Source: Geodermatophilus aquaeductus (lineage in GTDB: Bacteria; Actinomycetota; Actinomycetes; Mycobacteriales; Geodermatophilaceae). From it: a stretch of DNA of 64,000 bases. Position 1 is the stretch's first letter; every line of letters begins with the position of its first letter. The translations under genes were made by a program, and so were the position numbers. Below are positions 40,778 through 49,380 of this stretch, piece after piece. The stretch covers positions 124,001 to 188,000 of the forward strand of contig NZ_FXTJ01000002.1 of assembly GCF_900182545.1 (NCBI RefSeq), given 5' to 3'. The notes beneath the pieces are model-generated. The model had not been told where the DNA came from and did no database searches. It worked only from the letters and a program-made list of their open reading frames with translations.

Positions 40778-41782
40778 GTGAAGACCCTCATCGTGCTCGC
40801 CCTCGCCGGGCTGGGCGCCCAGCTCGTCGACGGGAGCCTGGGCATGGCCTACGGCGTCACCTCGACGACGCTGCTGCTCGCCTTCGGCACCAACCCCGCC
40901 GCCGCCTCGGCCACCGTCCACTTCGCCGAGATCGGCACCAGCCTGATGTCGGGCGTCGCCCACTGGAAGTTCGGCAACGTCGACTGGAAGGTCGTCGCCA
41001 AGGTCGGCGTCCCCGGCGCCGTCGGCGCCTTCGTCGGTGCGCAGGTCCTCTCCAGCCTGTCCACCGAGGTCGCCGCGCCGGTGATGTCGCTGATCCTGCT
41101 GTCCCTGGGGATCTACCTGCTGGTGCGCTTCACCCTCCGCGGCGTCGATCGCCGCAACATCGGCAAGCCGGTCCGCAAGCGCTTCCTCGGCCCGCTCGGC
41201 CTCGTCGCCGGCTTCGTCGACGCCACCGGCGGCGGCGGCTGGGGCCCGGTCGGCACGCCGGCGCTGCTGGCCAGCGGCCGCATGGAGCCGCGCAAGGTGA
41301 TCGGCTCGATCGACACCTCCGAGTTCCTCGTCGCGCTGGCCGCCAGCCTCGGCTTCCTGCTCGCGCTCGGGTCTCAGGGGATCAACTTCGTGTGGGCCCT
41401 CGGCCTCCTCGCCGGTGGCCTGGTCGCCGCACCGATCGCCGCCTGGCTGGTGCACCACGTGCCGCCGCGCATGCTCGGCTCGCTGGTGGGCGGGATGATC
41501 ATCCTGACCAACACTCGCACGCTGCTGCGCAGCGACTGGATCGACGCCCCCGACGCCGTCCGGTACTCGGTCTACGCGGTGATCTACCTGATCTGGGCCG
41601 CCGCCGTCGTCCACTCCTTCCGCCAGTACCGCAGGGACCGGGCGCAGGAGTCCGCCGACGCCCTGGCCGCCGAGGCCGCCCGCCTCGCCGAGCAGCCGGA
41701 GCTGCACACGCCTGACGCCGCGGACGCCGCGGACCTCGAGCGCAGCCTCCGCGCCGGCCGTCCCGCCGATCCGCGGGACTGA
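40778..41782 (+). CDS. TauE/SafE-family sulfite/sulfonate exporter
   Basis: 334 aa from GTG 40778; AGGAG lies about 11 bases upstream. About eight membrane helices in two halves. Family signatures are VDGSLGMAYGVTSTTLLLAF with ATVHFAEIGTSLMSG at the N-terminus and the repeat GFVDATGGGGWGPVGTPALL in the middle, then SIDTSEFLVALAAS. TauE/SafE proteins export sulfite, sulfoacetate or related anions. The Cys-leader peptide upstream supports a sulfur-compound role. A charged C-terminal tail (about 290-334) is cytoplasmic. Confidence 0.9.
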   Translation: MKTLIVLALAGLGAQLVDGSLGMAYGVTSTTLLLAFGTNPAAASATVHFAEIGTSLMSGVAHWKFGNVDWKVVAKVGVPGAVGAFVGAQVLSSLSTEVAAPVMSLILLSLGIYLLVRFTLRGVDRRNIGKPVRKRFLGPLGLVAGFVDATGGGGWGPVGTPALLASGRMEPRKVIGSIDTSEFLVALAASLGFLLALGSQGINFVWALGLLAGGLVAAPIAAWLVHHVPPRMLGSLVGGMIILTNTRTLLRSDWIDAPDAVRYSVYAVIYLIWAAAVVHSFRQYRRDRAQESADALAAEAARLAEQPELHTPDAADAADLERSLRAGRPADPRD

Positions 41783-41783
41783 G

Positions 41784-41840
41784 TAAGGACCCCGTCCTCC
41801 CCACCCTTCGCAAGCTCAGGGTGGGACCCGGAACGGGGCC
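41784..41840 (+). repeat. Structured 3'-end repeat, copy 1
   Basis: 57 bp starting one base after the TauE stop codon. Outer arms GGACCCCGT / ACGGGGCC and inner arms CACCCT / AGGGTG around loop TCGCAAGCTC. Same family as 42927-42983 and 59152-59210. A separate strong terminator follows 8 bases later. Confidence 0.75.
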
Positions 41841-41847
41841 GGGAGCC

Positions 41848-41883
41848 GAGAGGCCCCGTCCGGTTCGCCGGACGGGGCCTCTC
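41848..41883. terminator. Strong bidirectional terminator between convergent genes
   Basis: Perfect 16-bp stem (41848-41863 and 41868-41883) with a TTCG tetraloop, between the TauE gene and the convergent epimerase gene, which ends at 41890. Confidence 0.8.
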
Positions 41884-41889
41884 ACCGTC

Positions 41890-42867
41890 TCAGCGGGAGG
41901 ACAGCAGGGCGGACTCGAGCTCGGCGGGCAGGCCCGGCTCGGGCAGCCCGCGGGGCGTGGGCTGGCGCTCCCCGCCCGCCTGCAGCCAGGCCCAGGTGTC
42001 GGCCAACGTCTCCCCCAGCGGCCGGCTGGGCAGCCCGAGCGCCCGGGCGCGGGTCGTGCCGACGTCCCACGCGGTCGCGGCCATCTCCCGCGGCAGCCAC
42101 AGCGGGACGTGCAGCCACGGCTCGACGCCGGCGGCCAGCAGGTCCGCCTCGGGCACCTCGACGAACTCCGCGTCGCTGCCGGTGACCTCCCGGCAGCCCG
42201 CGAGCAGCCCGCCGAGCGTCGTCATCCCGGCCGGGCCGGTGGCGTTGACCGGCCCGGTCTCACCGCGCTCGGCCATCTCCACCAGCCAGCCGGCCAGGTC
42301 CCGGACGTCGACCAGCGCGATCGGCTGGTCGAGCGCGTCGGGGACGACGACGCGGCCGCCGCGGGCGATGCGCTCCAGCCACCACGGCAGCCGGCGGACG
42401 TTGTCGTTCGGCCCGACGATCAGCCCGGCCCGCGCGGTGAGGAACCGTCCCGGCAGCGCCGCGCCCAGCACCCGCTCGGCGTGCGCCTTGTTCGGGCCGT
42501 AGTCGTCCTCGTCGCTGTCCCACACCGGCTCGTCCTCGTCCCGGACCGGTCCCGGCGGCCACGTGGAGTAGGCGTTGAGGCTGCTGGTGAACGCGTAGCC
42601 GCGGACGCCGGCGAGCGCGGCGGCGGCGTTGTCGGCGGCGGCGCGGGTCTGGCAGGAGGTGTCGACGACGAGGTCCGGCGTCCACTCCCGCAGCGCGCGC
42701 GGCAGGGCGTCGGGGTCGTCCCGGTCGCCGTGCAGCGCGCGGACGCCGTCCGGGGGCCGGCCGGTGACGCCGCGGGTGAAGGTGGCCACCTCGTGGCCGC
42801 GGTCGAGGGCCGCCGTCACCACGTGCCGGCCGAGGAAGACGGTGCCGCCCAGGACGAGGAGTCGCAT
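41890..42867 (-). CDS. NAD-dependent epimerase/reductase-family protein
   Basis: 325 aa. Extended SDR fold: MRLLVLGGTVFLGRHVVTAA holds the G-x-x-x-x-G cofactor loop, with FTRG at the end of strand 2, then VVDTSCQ, FTSSLNAYS and YGPNKAHAE, where the usual Tyr-x-x-x-Lys is present as Y-G-P-N-K. The C-terminal half (LPWWLERIARGGRVVVPD, DVRDLAGWLVEM) resembles isoflavone-reductase/mRNA-binding-like atypical SDRs often labelled NAD-dependent epimerase. Substrate unknown. Confidence 0.85.
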   Translation of the reverse strand: MRLLVLGGTVFLGRHVVTAALDRGHEVATFTRGVTGRPPDGVRALHGDRDDPDALPRALREWTPDLVVDTSCQTRAAADNAAAALAGVRGYAFTSSLNAYSTWPPGPVRDEDEPVWDSDEDDYGPNKAHAERVLGAALPGRFLTARAGLIVGPNDNVRRLPWWLERIARGGRVVVPDALDQPIALVDVRDLAGWLVEMAERGETGPVNATGPAGMTTLGGLLAGCREVTGSDAEFVEVPEADLLAAGVEPWLHVPLWLPREMAATAWDVGTTRARALGLPSRPLGETLADTWAWLQAGGERQPTPRGLPEPGLPAELESALLSSR

Positions 42868-42926
42868 GGACGCAGCCCAGCCCAGTCGGGGACCCGCCGT
42901 CCACCCGGTTCGCGGACGGCGTACCC

Positions 42927-42983
42927 GGCCCCGTTCAGAGGCTCACCGCGAGCGTGCGAGCGGTGAGGAGAACGGGGTCCTTA
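42927..42983 (-). repeat. Structured 3'-end repeat, copy 2
   Basis: 57 bp on the minus strand. Its first bases (TAA on the minus strand, 42983-42981) form the stop codon of the DUF5994 gene. Outer arms GGACCCCGTTC / GAACGGGGCC and inner arms CACCGC / GCGGTG around loop TCGCACGCTC. Confidence 0.78.
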
Positions 42984-43481
42984 CACCGCCCGGGTGACCA
43001 CCGGGAGGTCGGGCACCTGCGGCAGCGGCTGGGAGCGGGCGGCGGCGAGCACCATCTGCGGCGAGTTCGGCAGGCCGCGGCGGGTGCACAGGCGCAGGGC
43101 GCGCACGCCGGTGATGACGTCGGTCTCCGGCGGCACGACCAGCAGGTGCGCGACCCGGCTGCCGCCGCCCCAGGTCAGGCAGACCACGCCGTCGTCCATG
43201 CTGCGGAAGCCGCCGGTGCGCACTACGCGGCCGTCGACGACGACCTTGCGCGGCGCCGGCAGCCAGGGGTCCAGCGGATAGGTGAAGCGCTCGATCCGCA
43301 CACCGCGGCGGTCGAGCGCGGCGACGAGCTCGGGCACCTCGACGGCGAGGTCGCGCGTGCGGGGGTACCAGGCACCGTCGAAGGTGTTCTCCCCCGATCC
43401 CGCGTCGCCCCGCAGGCTCACGCGCACGTCGATGCCGCCGCGGAAGCCCTCCGGTCCCCACACCGCCTGGGTCGTCGTCAT
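42981..43481 (-). CDS. DUF5994-family protein
   Basis: 166 aa. Matches the actinobacterial DUF5994 pattern: GGIDVRVSLRGDAGSGENTF, DGAWYPRTRDLAVEVPELVA, LDRRGVRIERFTYPLDPWLP and a C-terminal SRVAHLLVVPPETD. DUF5994 proteins have no established role; none of the visible residues suggests an enzyme. It stands alone between the epimerase gene and typA. The 236-bp gap upstream (43482-43717) carries a palindrome and the typA terminator but no gene. Confidence 0.75.
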   Translation of the reverse strand: MTTTQAVWGPEGFRGGIDVRVSLRGDAGSGENTFDGAWYPRTRDLAVEVPELVAALDRRGVRIERFTYPLDPWLPAPRKVVVDGRVVRTGGFRSMDDGVVCLTWGGGSRVAHLLVVPPETDVITGVRALRLCTRRGLPNSPQMVLAAARSQPLPQVPDLPVVTRAV

Positions 43482-43642
43482 CAGCAGTCCCGCCTCCCGC
43501 TCGCGCGCCGCGGACCCGCGTCCGGGTCCACCGGACGACCGTAGGTCGGCGCGTCGCGGTGTCCCCGCGCGGCGGAGCCGGGCCTGTCGCCGCCTCCCGG
43601 CTCGCCGTCACGTCTCGTCACGGCCCGGTCACGGCCGTTCCG

Positions 43643-43664
43643 GTGCATCTCCGCGGAGATGCAC
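43643..43664. repeat. 22-bp perfect palindrome (GTGCATCTCCG and its complement)
   Basis: A perfect palindrome immediately beside the typA terminator. The same sequence recurs, duplicated head-to-head, at 52761-52807. Confidence 0.75.
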
Positions 43665-43665
43665 G

Positions 43666-43699
43666 GGAGCCCCCGTCCGGCGGACCGGACGGGGGCTCC
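43666..43699 (-). terminator. typA transcription terminator
   Basis: Perfect 15-bp stem (43666-43680 and 43685-43699) with a 4-base loop, 18 bases after the typA stop. Confidence 0.8.
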
Positions 43700-43717
43700 T
43701 GGGACGACCTGGGGTCG

Positions 43718-45613
43718 TTACGAGACCGGCTTGGGCTTGCGGTTCTTGGCCTTGCCGCGCTCGGTCTGGTCGAGCACCACCTTGCGGATGCGGACCGAGG
43801 CCGGGGTGACCTCCACGCACTCGTCCTCGGCACAGAACTCCAGTGCCTGCTCCAGGTTCAGGATCCGCGGCGGGATGAGCCGCTCCAGCTCCTCGGAGGT
43901 GGACTTGCGCATGTTGGTGAGCTTCTTCTCCTTGGTGATGTTCACGTCCATGTCGTCCGGACGGGAGTTCTCACCGACGATCATGCCCTCGTAGACGTCC
44001 GTGCCCGGCTGGACCATGAGCTGGCCGCGCTCCTGCAGCGAGAACATCGAGTACGTCGTCGCCACGCCCTGGCGGTCGGCGACCAGCGAGCCGGTCGGGC
44101 GGGCGCGCATGTCGCCCAGCCACGGCTCGTAGCCCTCGAGGTTGTGGTTGAGGACGCCGGTGCCGCGGGTCTCGGTGAGGAACTCGGTGCGGAACCCGAT
44201 GAGGCCGCGCGAGGGGACGATGTACTCCATCCGCGCCCAGCCGGTGTCGTGGTGCACCAGGTTCTCCAGCCGCCCGCGCCGGGTGGCCAGGGCCTGGGTC
44301 AGCGTGCCCACGTACTCGCCCGGGGTGTCGATGGTGACCCGCTCGACCGGCTCGTGGACCTTGCCGTCGATGACCTTGGTGACGACGGTCGGGCGGCCGA
44401 CGGTGAGCTCGAACTCCTCGCGGCGCAGCTGCTCGACGAGGATCGCCAGCGCGAGCTCGCCGCGGCCCTGCATCTCCCAGGTGTCGGGGCGCTCGGTGGG
44501 CAGCATGCGCACCGAGACGTTGCCGACCAGCTCCTGGTCGAGGCGGTTCTTGATCAGCCGCGCGGTGAGCTTCTTGCCCGACCGGCCCGACAGCGGCGAG
44601 GTGTTGATCCCGATGGTGATCGAGATCGACGGCTCGTCGACGGTCAGCGGCGGCAGCGGGCGCGGGTCGTTCGGGTCGGCGAGGGTGTCGCCGATCATGA
44701 CGTCCTCGATGCCGGCGATGGCGACGAGCTCGCCGGGGCCGGCGCTCTCGGCCGGGGTGCGGGTGAGCCCCTCGGTGACCAGCAGCTCGGTGATCTTGAC
44801 GTTCTTGATGCTGCCGTCGGTGCGGCACCAGGCGACGGTCTGGCCGCTCTTCATCGTGCCGGAGTGGATGCGCAGCAGCGCCAGCCGGCCGAGATAGGGC
44901 GAGGCGTCGAGGTTGGTGACCTGCGCGCGCAGCGGCTCCTCGGCGTCGTAGACCGGCGCCGGGATGGTGTCGAGCAGGGTCTTCACCAGCGGGGCGAGGT
45001 CCGGGCTGTCGGGCGAGGTGCCGTCGGCCGGCCGGGTCAACGAGGCCTGCCCGGTCTTGCCGTTGCTGTAGACGATCGGGAAGTCGAGGTTGTCGACGTC
45101 CATGCCGGAGTCCTCGAGCAGCTCCATGAACAGCTCGTAGGTCTCGTCGACGACCTCGCCGATACGGGCGTCGGAGCGGTCGGTCTTGTTGACCACGAGG
45201 ATCACCGGCATCCCCTTGCCCAGCGCCTTGCGCAGGACGAAGCGGGTCTGCGGCAGCGGGCCCTCGGAGGCGTCGACGAGCAGGACGACGCCGTCGACCA
45301 TCGACAGGCCGCGCTCGACCTCACCGCCGAAGTCGGCGTGGCCCGGGGTGTCGACGATGTTGACGACGACGGGGTTGCCGTTCTCGTCGGCCAGGTGGAT
45401 CGCGGTGTTCTTGGCCAGGATGGTGATGCCGCGCTCACGCTCGAGGTCCATCGAGTCCATGACGCGGTCCTGCGTGGAGTCGTTGTCCGTCCCCTCGCCC
45501 TTGGCGCGCCCGAGGGCGCCTGCCTGGCGGAGGAGGGCGTCGACGAGGGTCGTCTTCCCGTGGTCGACGTGGGCGATGATCGCCACGTTGCGCAGGTCGT
45601 CGCGGGTGGGCAT
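43718..45613 (-). CDS. typA: Ribosome-associated GTPase TypA/BipA
   Basis: 631 aa from ATG 45613, the family's usual [22 protein letters not shown] start. G1 AHVDHGKT (14-21), G2 RGITI, G3 DTPGHADF, G4 NKTD and G5 region are all present. Elongation-factor-like domains II, III and V follow, with the BipA-specific C-terminal domain ([31 protein letters not shown]). It binds the 70S ribosome and assists assembly and stress or cold adaptation. The open frame continues 17 codons upstream but without homology. Confidence 0.97.
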   Translation of the reverse strand: MPTRDDLRNVAIIAHVDHGKTTLVDALLRQAGALGRAKGEGTDNDSTQDRVMDSMDLERERGITILAKNTAIHLADENGNPVVVNIVDTPGHADFGGEVERGLSMVDGVVLLVDASEGPLPQTRFVLRKALGKGMPVILVVNKTDRSDARIGEVVDETYELFMELLEDSGMDVDNLDFPIVYSNGKTGQASLTRPADGTSPDSPDLAPLVKTLLDTIPAPVYDAEEPLRAQVTNLDASPYLGRLALLRIHSGTMKSGQTVAWCRTDGSIKNVKITELLVTEGLTRTPAESAGPGELVAIAGIEDVMIGDTLADPNDPRPLPPLTVDEPSISITIGINTSPLSGRSGKKLTARLIKNRLDQELVGNVSVRMLPTERPDTWEMQGRGELALAILVEQLRREEFELTVGRPTVVTKVIDGKVHEPVERVTIDTPGEYVGTLTQALATRRGRLENLVHHDTGWARMEYIVPSRGLIGFRTEFLTETRGTGVLNHNLEGYEPWLGDMRARPTGSLVADRQGVATTYSMFSLQERGQLMVQPGTDVYEGMIVGENSRPDDMDVNITKEKKLTNMRKSTSEELERLIPPRILNLEQALEFCAEDECVEVTPASVRIRKVVLDQTERGKAKNRKPKPVS

Positions 45614-45716
45614 GCGGAAGGGCACCTCAGGGGGAGTCAGGGGGATCCCGCGGCGGCGGCGCACGCGGTACCACGAACAACGGCCGCCGGCCCGGCGACC
45701 TTCCCACCGTAGTCGC

Positions 45717-46067
45717 TCAGTCCGCGGAGATCTCTGCCTGCGGGCGGTCGGCCACCGCGTAGGTGACCCCTGCGGCGGCGATCGTGACCAGACTCACGGC
45801 CAGCCAGGCCGGCAGCCCGGCGCCGAGGGCCAGCACGTGCGCGAGGACGAACGCCCCGACGTAGAGCCCGCCGAGACCGAGGGCGACCGCCCAGCCGCGG
45901 CGCTGCACCCACAGGTAGCCCGCAGCCACCCCGGCGGCGGCGAACACCGCGCCGCCGAGCGCCCGGACGCCGGTGCCCTGCGCGACGCCGAAGCCGGCCG
46001 CCAGCCCGACGGCGACGAGGACGGCGGAGGACAGCCGGGTGCGGGCACGCGTGAGCGACGTCGTCAT
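45717..46067 (-). CDS. Small membrane protein with four helices, hypothetical
   Basis: 116 aa from ATG 46067. Four membrane helices at about 13-30, 36-53, 58-78 and 84-104, with short loops and an acidic C-terminus (QAEISAD). No conserved motif is recognised. It lies 103 bases upstream of typA on the same strand and may share its transcript. Confidence 0.68.
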   Translation of the reverse strand: MTTSLTRARTRLSSAVLVAVGLAAGFGVAQGTGVRALGGAVFAAAGVAAGYLWVQRRGWAVALGLGGLYVGAFVLAHVLALGAGLPAWLAVSLVTIAAAGVTYAVADRPQAEISAD

Positions 46068-46179
46068 GAACCCCAGTGTCCCCCGCGGCCGGCTCGCGGA
46101 TGATCAGGTGAGCTGATCGTGCTGCGTCCTGGATCACGGTCGACGGTGAGCCAGGACACGCCACGGTGAGCCAGGACGT

Positions 46180-46230
46180 GCGAGGGCCCAGGACGCGCGA
46201 GGGCCCCGGACGTGCGAGGGCCCCGGACGC
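46180..46230. repeat. 17-bp tandem repeat, three copies
   Basis: Units GCGAGGGCCCAGGACGC (46180-46196), GCGAGGGCCCCGGACGT (46197-46213) and GCGAGGGCCCCGGACGC (46214-46230). A 20-bp direct repeat GGTGAGCCAGGAC... (46145 and 46165) precedes them. The last unit forms the left arm of the YceI terminator. Confidence 0.7.
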
Positions 46231-46248
46231 GTGCTGCGTCCGGGGCCC
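46218..46248 (-). terminator. YceI gene terminator
   Basis: Perfect 13-bp stem (46218-46230 and 46236-46248) with a 5-base loop, 20 bases after the YceI stop codon. Confidence 0.7.
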
Positions 46249-46267
46249 CTCGGTGACGTGCTGCGGA

Positions 46268-46831
46268 TCAGGCGGCGCGGAGCACGGCCTCGATCTCGAG
46301 CTCGACGTCGATCTTGTCGCCGACGACGACGCCGCCGCCGTCCATCGGCATGTCGATGTCGACGCCGTAGGCCTTGCGGGAGATGGAGGTCTTGGCGCTG
46401 AAGCCGGCGCGGTAGCCGCCGTAGGCGTCGGGGCCGAAGCCGTTGAGCTCGAGGGCCAGCGTGACCGGCTTGGTGATGCCCTTGATGGTCAGGTCGCCCT
46501 GGACGGTCCAGTCCTCGCCGTCGGCGACGACGCCGGTGGAGCGGAAGGTCATGACGGTGTGGTTGCCGACGTCGAAGAAGTCGGCGGAGCGGATGTGCGC
46601 GTCACGCTGCTCCTGGCGGGTGTCGATCGAGTCCATGTCGATCGTGGCGTTCACCGCGGAGGCGGCGGGGTCCTCGGCGGTGACGATCTCGCCGGAGAAC
46701 TGGGTGAAGTAGCCGCGGACCTTGCTCACCATCATGTGGCGGACGGAGAAGCCGACGGTGGAGTGGGTGGCGTCGATGTCCCAGGTGCCGGCGACGTAAC
46801 CGGGGATCTGGACGGCGGTGGTGCTGGTCAT
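46268..46831 (-). CDS. YceI-family polyprenyl-binding-like protein
   Basis: 187 aa from ATG 46831 (AGAGG 9 bases upstream; the frame is open further but that part overlaps the operators). Lipocalin-like YceI barrel: GTWDIDATHSTVGFSVRHMM, FSGEIVTAEDPAASAVNATI, FFDVGNHTVMTFRSTGV, DLTIKGITKPVTLALELNG and RKAYGVDIDMP. No signal peptide is visible. YceI proteins bind isoprenoid or long-chain lipids and are often stress-induced. It is divergent from a MarR regulator with two operator-like palindromes in between. Confidence 0.92.
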   Translation of the reverse strand: MTSTTAVQIPGYVAGTWDIDATHSTVGFSVRHMMVSKVRGYFTQFSGEIVTAEDPAASAVNATIDMDSIDTRQEQRDAHIRSADFFDVGNHTVMTFRSTGVVADGEDWTVQGDLTIKGITKPVTLALELNGFGPDAYGGYRAGFSAKTSISRKAYGVDIDMPMDGGGVVVGDKIDVELEIEAVLRAA

Positions 46832-46848
46832 GACTGGACCTCTCAGAT

Positions 46849-46864
46849 GGTTGAACGTTTGACC
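46849..46864. promoter_or_regulatory. Candidate MarR operator 1 (GGTTGAACGTTTGACC)
   Basis: 16-bp palindrome with symmetric GGT..AACGTT..ACC, 18 bases upstream of the YceI start. The second site has the same layout 33 bp away (three helical turns). Confidence 0.6.
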
Positions 46865-46881
46865 TTCGCTGACCGTAGCGT

Positions 46882-46897
46882 AGTTGAGCGCTTGACT
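46882..46897. promoter_or_regulatory. Candidate MarR operator 2 (AGTTGAGCGCTTGACT)
   Basis: Palindrome with the same TTGA-NCGN-TTGA layout. TTGAGC (46884-46889) within it works as a -35 with TATCCT (46908-46913) as -10 for the MarR gene, giving a leaderless start at 46920. Confidence 0.6.
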
Positions 46898-46919
46898 ATT
46901 CCGCCAGTATCCTGAGGAC

Positions 46920-47426
46920 ATGACGACGCAGGTCTCACCCGGTACGGGGTCGGCGCCCGAGCCGCCTCCCGGAGGGCCGCGCTGGCTCGACGCCGAGGAG
47001 CAGCGGGCCTGGCGGGCCTGGCTCTACAGCTCCCAGCTGCTCAACGACCGGCTCGACCGCGAGCTGACGCGGGCCACCGGCATCCCGCACGCCTACTACG
47101 AGATCCTCGTGCAGCTGTCGGAGACGCCGGAGCGGCAGATGCGGATGAGCGAGCTCGCCGACCGCTGCCTGTCCTCCCGCAGCCGCCTGTCGCACGCGGT
47201 GTCCCGACTGGAGGAGCGCGGCTGGGTGCGCCGGCAGGTCTGCGCCGAGGACGGCCGCGGCCTGCTCGCCGTGCTCACCGACGAGGGTTTCGCCGCGCTC
47301 GAAGCCGCCGCGCCGATCCACGTCGAGGGCGTGCGCACCCACCTGTTCGACCAGCTCACCCCCGAGCAGGTGGCGGCGATGCGCGACCTCGGCGAGACGC
47401 TGCTGCGCCACCTCGACCCCTCCTAG
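46920..47426 (+). CDS. MarR-family transcriptional regulator
   Basis: 168 aa from ATG 46920. Winged helix: LLNDRLDRELTRATGIPHAY, ILVQLSETPERQMRMSELAD, RCLSSRSRLSHAVSRLEERG (recognition helix) and wing VRRQVCAEDGRGLLAVLTDEG. It includes one Cys near the wing (QVCAED) and one in the recognition region (DRCLSS), which might allow redox sensing. Divergent from YceI; it probably represses both genes through the paired palindromes. Confidence 0.93.
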   Translation: MTTQVSPGTGSAPEPPPGGPRWLDAEEQRAWRAWLYSSQLLNDRLDRELTRATGIPHAYYEILVQLSETPERQMRMSELADRCLSSRSRLSHAVSRLEERGWVRRQVCAEDGRGLLAVLTDEGFAALEAAAPIHVEGVRTHLFDQLTPEQVAAMRDLGETLLRHLDPS

Positions 47427-47505
47427 GTCCTCCTCCCGCGGCACGACGGGCGGGTCCTCCCCCGGGTGGACGACGGAGGGCGCGGCGCTGCCTAGGGTCG
47501 CTCCG

Positions 47506-48687
47506 ATGGACGAGCGCCCCCTCCTGGAGACCCTCGCGGCGCGGCTGCGCGAGCGGCCCTTCGAGGTCGACGTCGCGATCGCCGGCCTGGTCGGCCTGGT
47601 GACCGTCGTCGCGCCGGCGCAGAGCTACTACGCGAACGAGGTCCCGGCCTTCGTCCTCGGCGTGCTGCTGGTCGCCCCGCTGGCCTGGCGCCGGCGGGCA
47701 CCGGTCCCCGCAGCCGCCGTCGTCACCGTCGCGGGGCTGCTCGAGCTGGTGGCGGGCACCGACTTCCTCGCCGCCAACGTGTCGGCGCTGCTGATGGTCT
47801 ACGCGCTGGCCGCCTACGCGCCGCCGTGGGCCGCGCGGGCCGGGCTGCTGGTCGGCCTGGCCGGCGCCGTCCTCGCCGGGCTGCGCTGGTACGCCACCGA
47901 CTCCAGCGACGCGCTGCTGGTCACCGTCGGCGCCATCGCCGTGTCCGTCGTCGCGGCGTGGGCGCTGGGCCGGCTGCGCCGCTCCCGGCTGGGCGAGATC
48001 CTGAGCCTGGCCGAGCGGGCGCGGCTGCTGGAGGTCGAGCGCGACCAGGAGATGCGGCTGGCCGCCACCGCCGAGCGGGCCCGCATCGCCCGCGAGATGC
48101 ACGACGTCGTCGCGCACTCCCTGTCGGTGGTGATCGCGCAGGCCGACGGCGGCCGCTACGCCGGGCGCACCGACCCCGAGGCCGCCACCGGCGCGCTGGA
48201 GGCGATCGCCGCCACCGGGCGCCAGGCGCTCACCGACATGCGCGCCCTGCTCGGCGTGCTGCGCGAGGACCGGCGCGAGGAGTACGCGCCGCAGCCCGAC
48301 GTCGCCGCGATCCCGGTCCTGGTCGACGACGTCCGGGCCAGCGGGCTCGACGTCGACCTGCTCGTGGAGGGCGAGCCGCGGGCGATGGCCGCCGGTCCGC
48401 AGCTGGCCGCCTACCGGATCGTGCAGGAGTCGCTGACCAACGTCCTCAAGCACGCCGGGCCCGCCTGCCGCGCGTGGGTGCGGCTGCACTGGCGGCCCGA
48501 CGTGCTGGAGCTGTCGGTCCTCGACGACGGCCGAGGCGCCGGCGCGGTCACCGGCGACGGCCTCGGGCAGGGGCTGCGCGGGATGGCCGAGCGCGCCCAG
48601 CTGCACCGCGGCCGACTCGAGGCCGGCCCGCGCAGCGGCGGCGGGTTCGGCGTGCACGCGGTGCTGCCGCTGGGAGGTGCCCGGTGA
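47506..48687 (+). CDS. NarL-type sensor histidine kinase
   Basis: 393 aa from ATG 47506; TAGGGT 7 bases upstream suggests leaderless expression. Four or five membrane helices lie in residues 20-155, with no large external sensor loop, so this is an intramembrane-sensing type. The HisKA_3 domain has RIAREMHDVVAHSLSVVIAQ with phospho-His199. The HATPase has YRIVQESLTNVLKHAGP and DDGRGAG. It overlaps its response regulator gene by 4 bases and sits before an ABC exporter. Confidence 0.93.
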   Translation: MDERPLLETLAARLRERPFEVDVAIAGLVGLVTVVAPAQSYYANEVPAFVLGVLLVAPLAWRRRAPVPAAAVVTVAGLLELVAGTDFLAANVSALLMVYALAAYAPPWAARAGLLVGLAGAVLAGLRWYATDSSDALLVTVGAIAVSVVAAWALGRLRRSRLGEILSLAERARLLEVERDQEMRLAATAERARIAREMHDVVAHSLSVVIAQADGGRYAGRTDPEAATGALEAIAATGRQALTDMRALLGVLREDRREEYAPQPDVAAIPVLVDDVRASGLDVDLLVEGEPRAMAAGPQLAAYRIVQESLTNVLKHAGPACRAWVRLHWRPDVLELSVLDDGRGAGAVTGDGLGQGLRGMAERAQLHRGRLEAGPRSGGGFGVHAVLPLGGAR

Positions 48688-49367
48688 TCCGGGTGGCCCT
48701 GGTCGACGACCAGCAGATGGTGCGGGCGGGCTTCCGCATGGTCATCGACTCCCAGCCCGACCTCACCGTCGTCGGCGAGGCCGGTGACGGCGACGCGGCG
48801 GTGGCACTGCTGCGCACCACCCCGGCCGACGTCGTCCTCATGGACGTGCGGATGCCCGGCACCGACGGCATCGAGGCGACCCGGCAGGTGACGGCGCTGC
48901 CCGACCCGCCGCGGGTGGTCGTGCTGACCACCTTCGACCTCGACGAGTACGTCGTGGCCGCGATCGGCGCCGGCGCCAGCGGCTTCCTGCTCAAGGACGC
49001 GCCGCCGGAGGAGATGCTGGCCGCCGTCCGCACCGTGCACGCCGGCGACTCGGTGATCGCGGCCAGCTCCACCCGCCGGCTGCTGCAGCACGTGGCGCCG
49101 ATGCTGCGCGGCGCCGCGCCCACGACGGTCGGCGGCGGCACGGAGCTGGCCGAGCTCACGCCGCGCGAGCGCGAGGTGCTCGTGCAGATGGCGCTCGGGG
49201 CCACCAACACCGAGATCGCCCAGCGGTTGTTCGTCAGCGAGGCGACGGTGAAGACGCACGTCGGGCGGGTGCTGGCCAAGACCGGCTCGCGCGACCGCGT
49301 GCAGGCCGTCGTCCTCGCCTACCGGACCGGCCTGGTCTCCCCCGCCGACCTCCTCCGCGACGCCTGA
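48684..49367 (+). CDS. NarL/LuxR-type response regulator
   Basis: 227 aa from GTG 48684. Receiver domain with Asp8/Asp9, phospho-acceptor Asp54 ([10 protein letters not shown]), Thr (VVVLTTFD) and Lys in [13 protein letters not shown]-terminal Lux[24 protein letters not shown] and [20 protein letters not shown]. Cognate to the overlapping kinase. The ABC transporter genes that follow are likely targets, as is usual for such actinobacterial modules. Confidence 0.95.
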   Translation: MIRVALVDDQQMVRAGFRMVIDSQPDLTVVGEAGDGDAAVALLRTTPADVVLMDVRMPGTDGIEATRQVTALPDPPRVVVLTTFDLDEYVVAAIGAGASGFLLKDAPPEEMLAAVRTVHAGDSVIAASSTRRLLQHVAPMLRGAAPTTVGGGTELAELTPREREVLVQMALGATNTEIAQRLFVSEATVKTHVGRVLAKTGSRDRVQAVVLAYRTGLVSPADLLRDA

Positions 49368-49380
49368 CCCGTCCCCTCCG

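Noticed and set aside
41784-42983. The two 57-bp repeats considered as inverted ends of a mobile element carrying the epimerase and DUF5994 genes.
   Set aside because: They are inverted relative to each other, but the third copy at 59152 and the consistent link to stop codons fit 3'-end elements better; there is no transposase and no target duplication.
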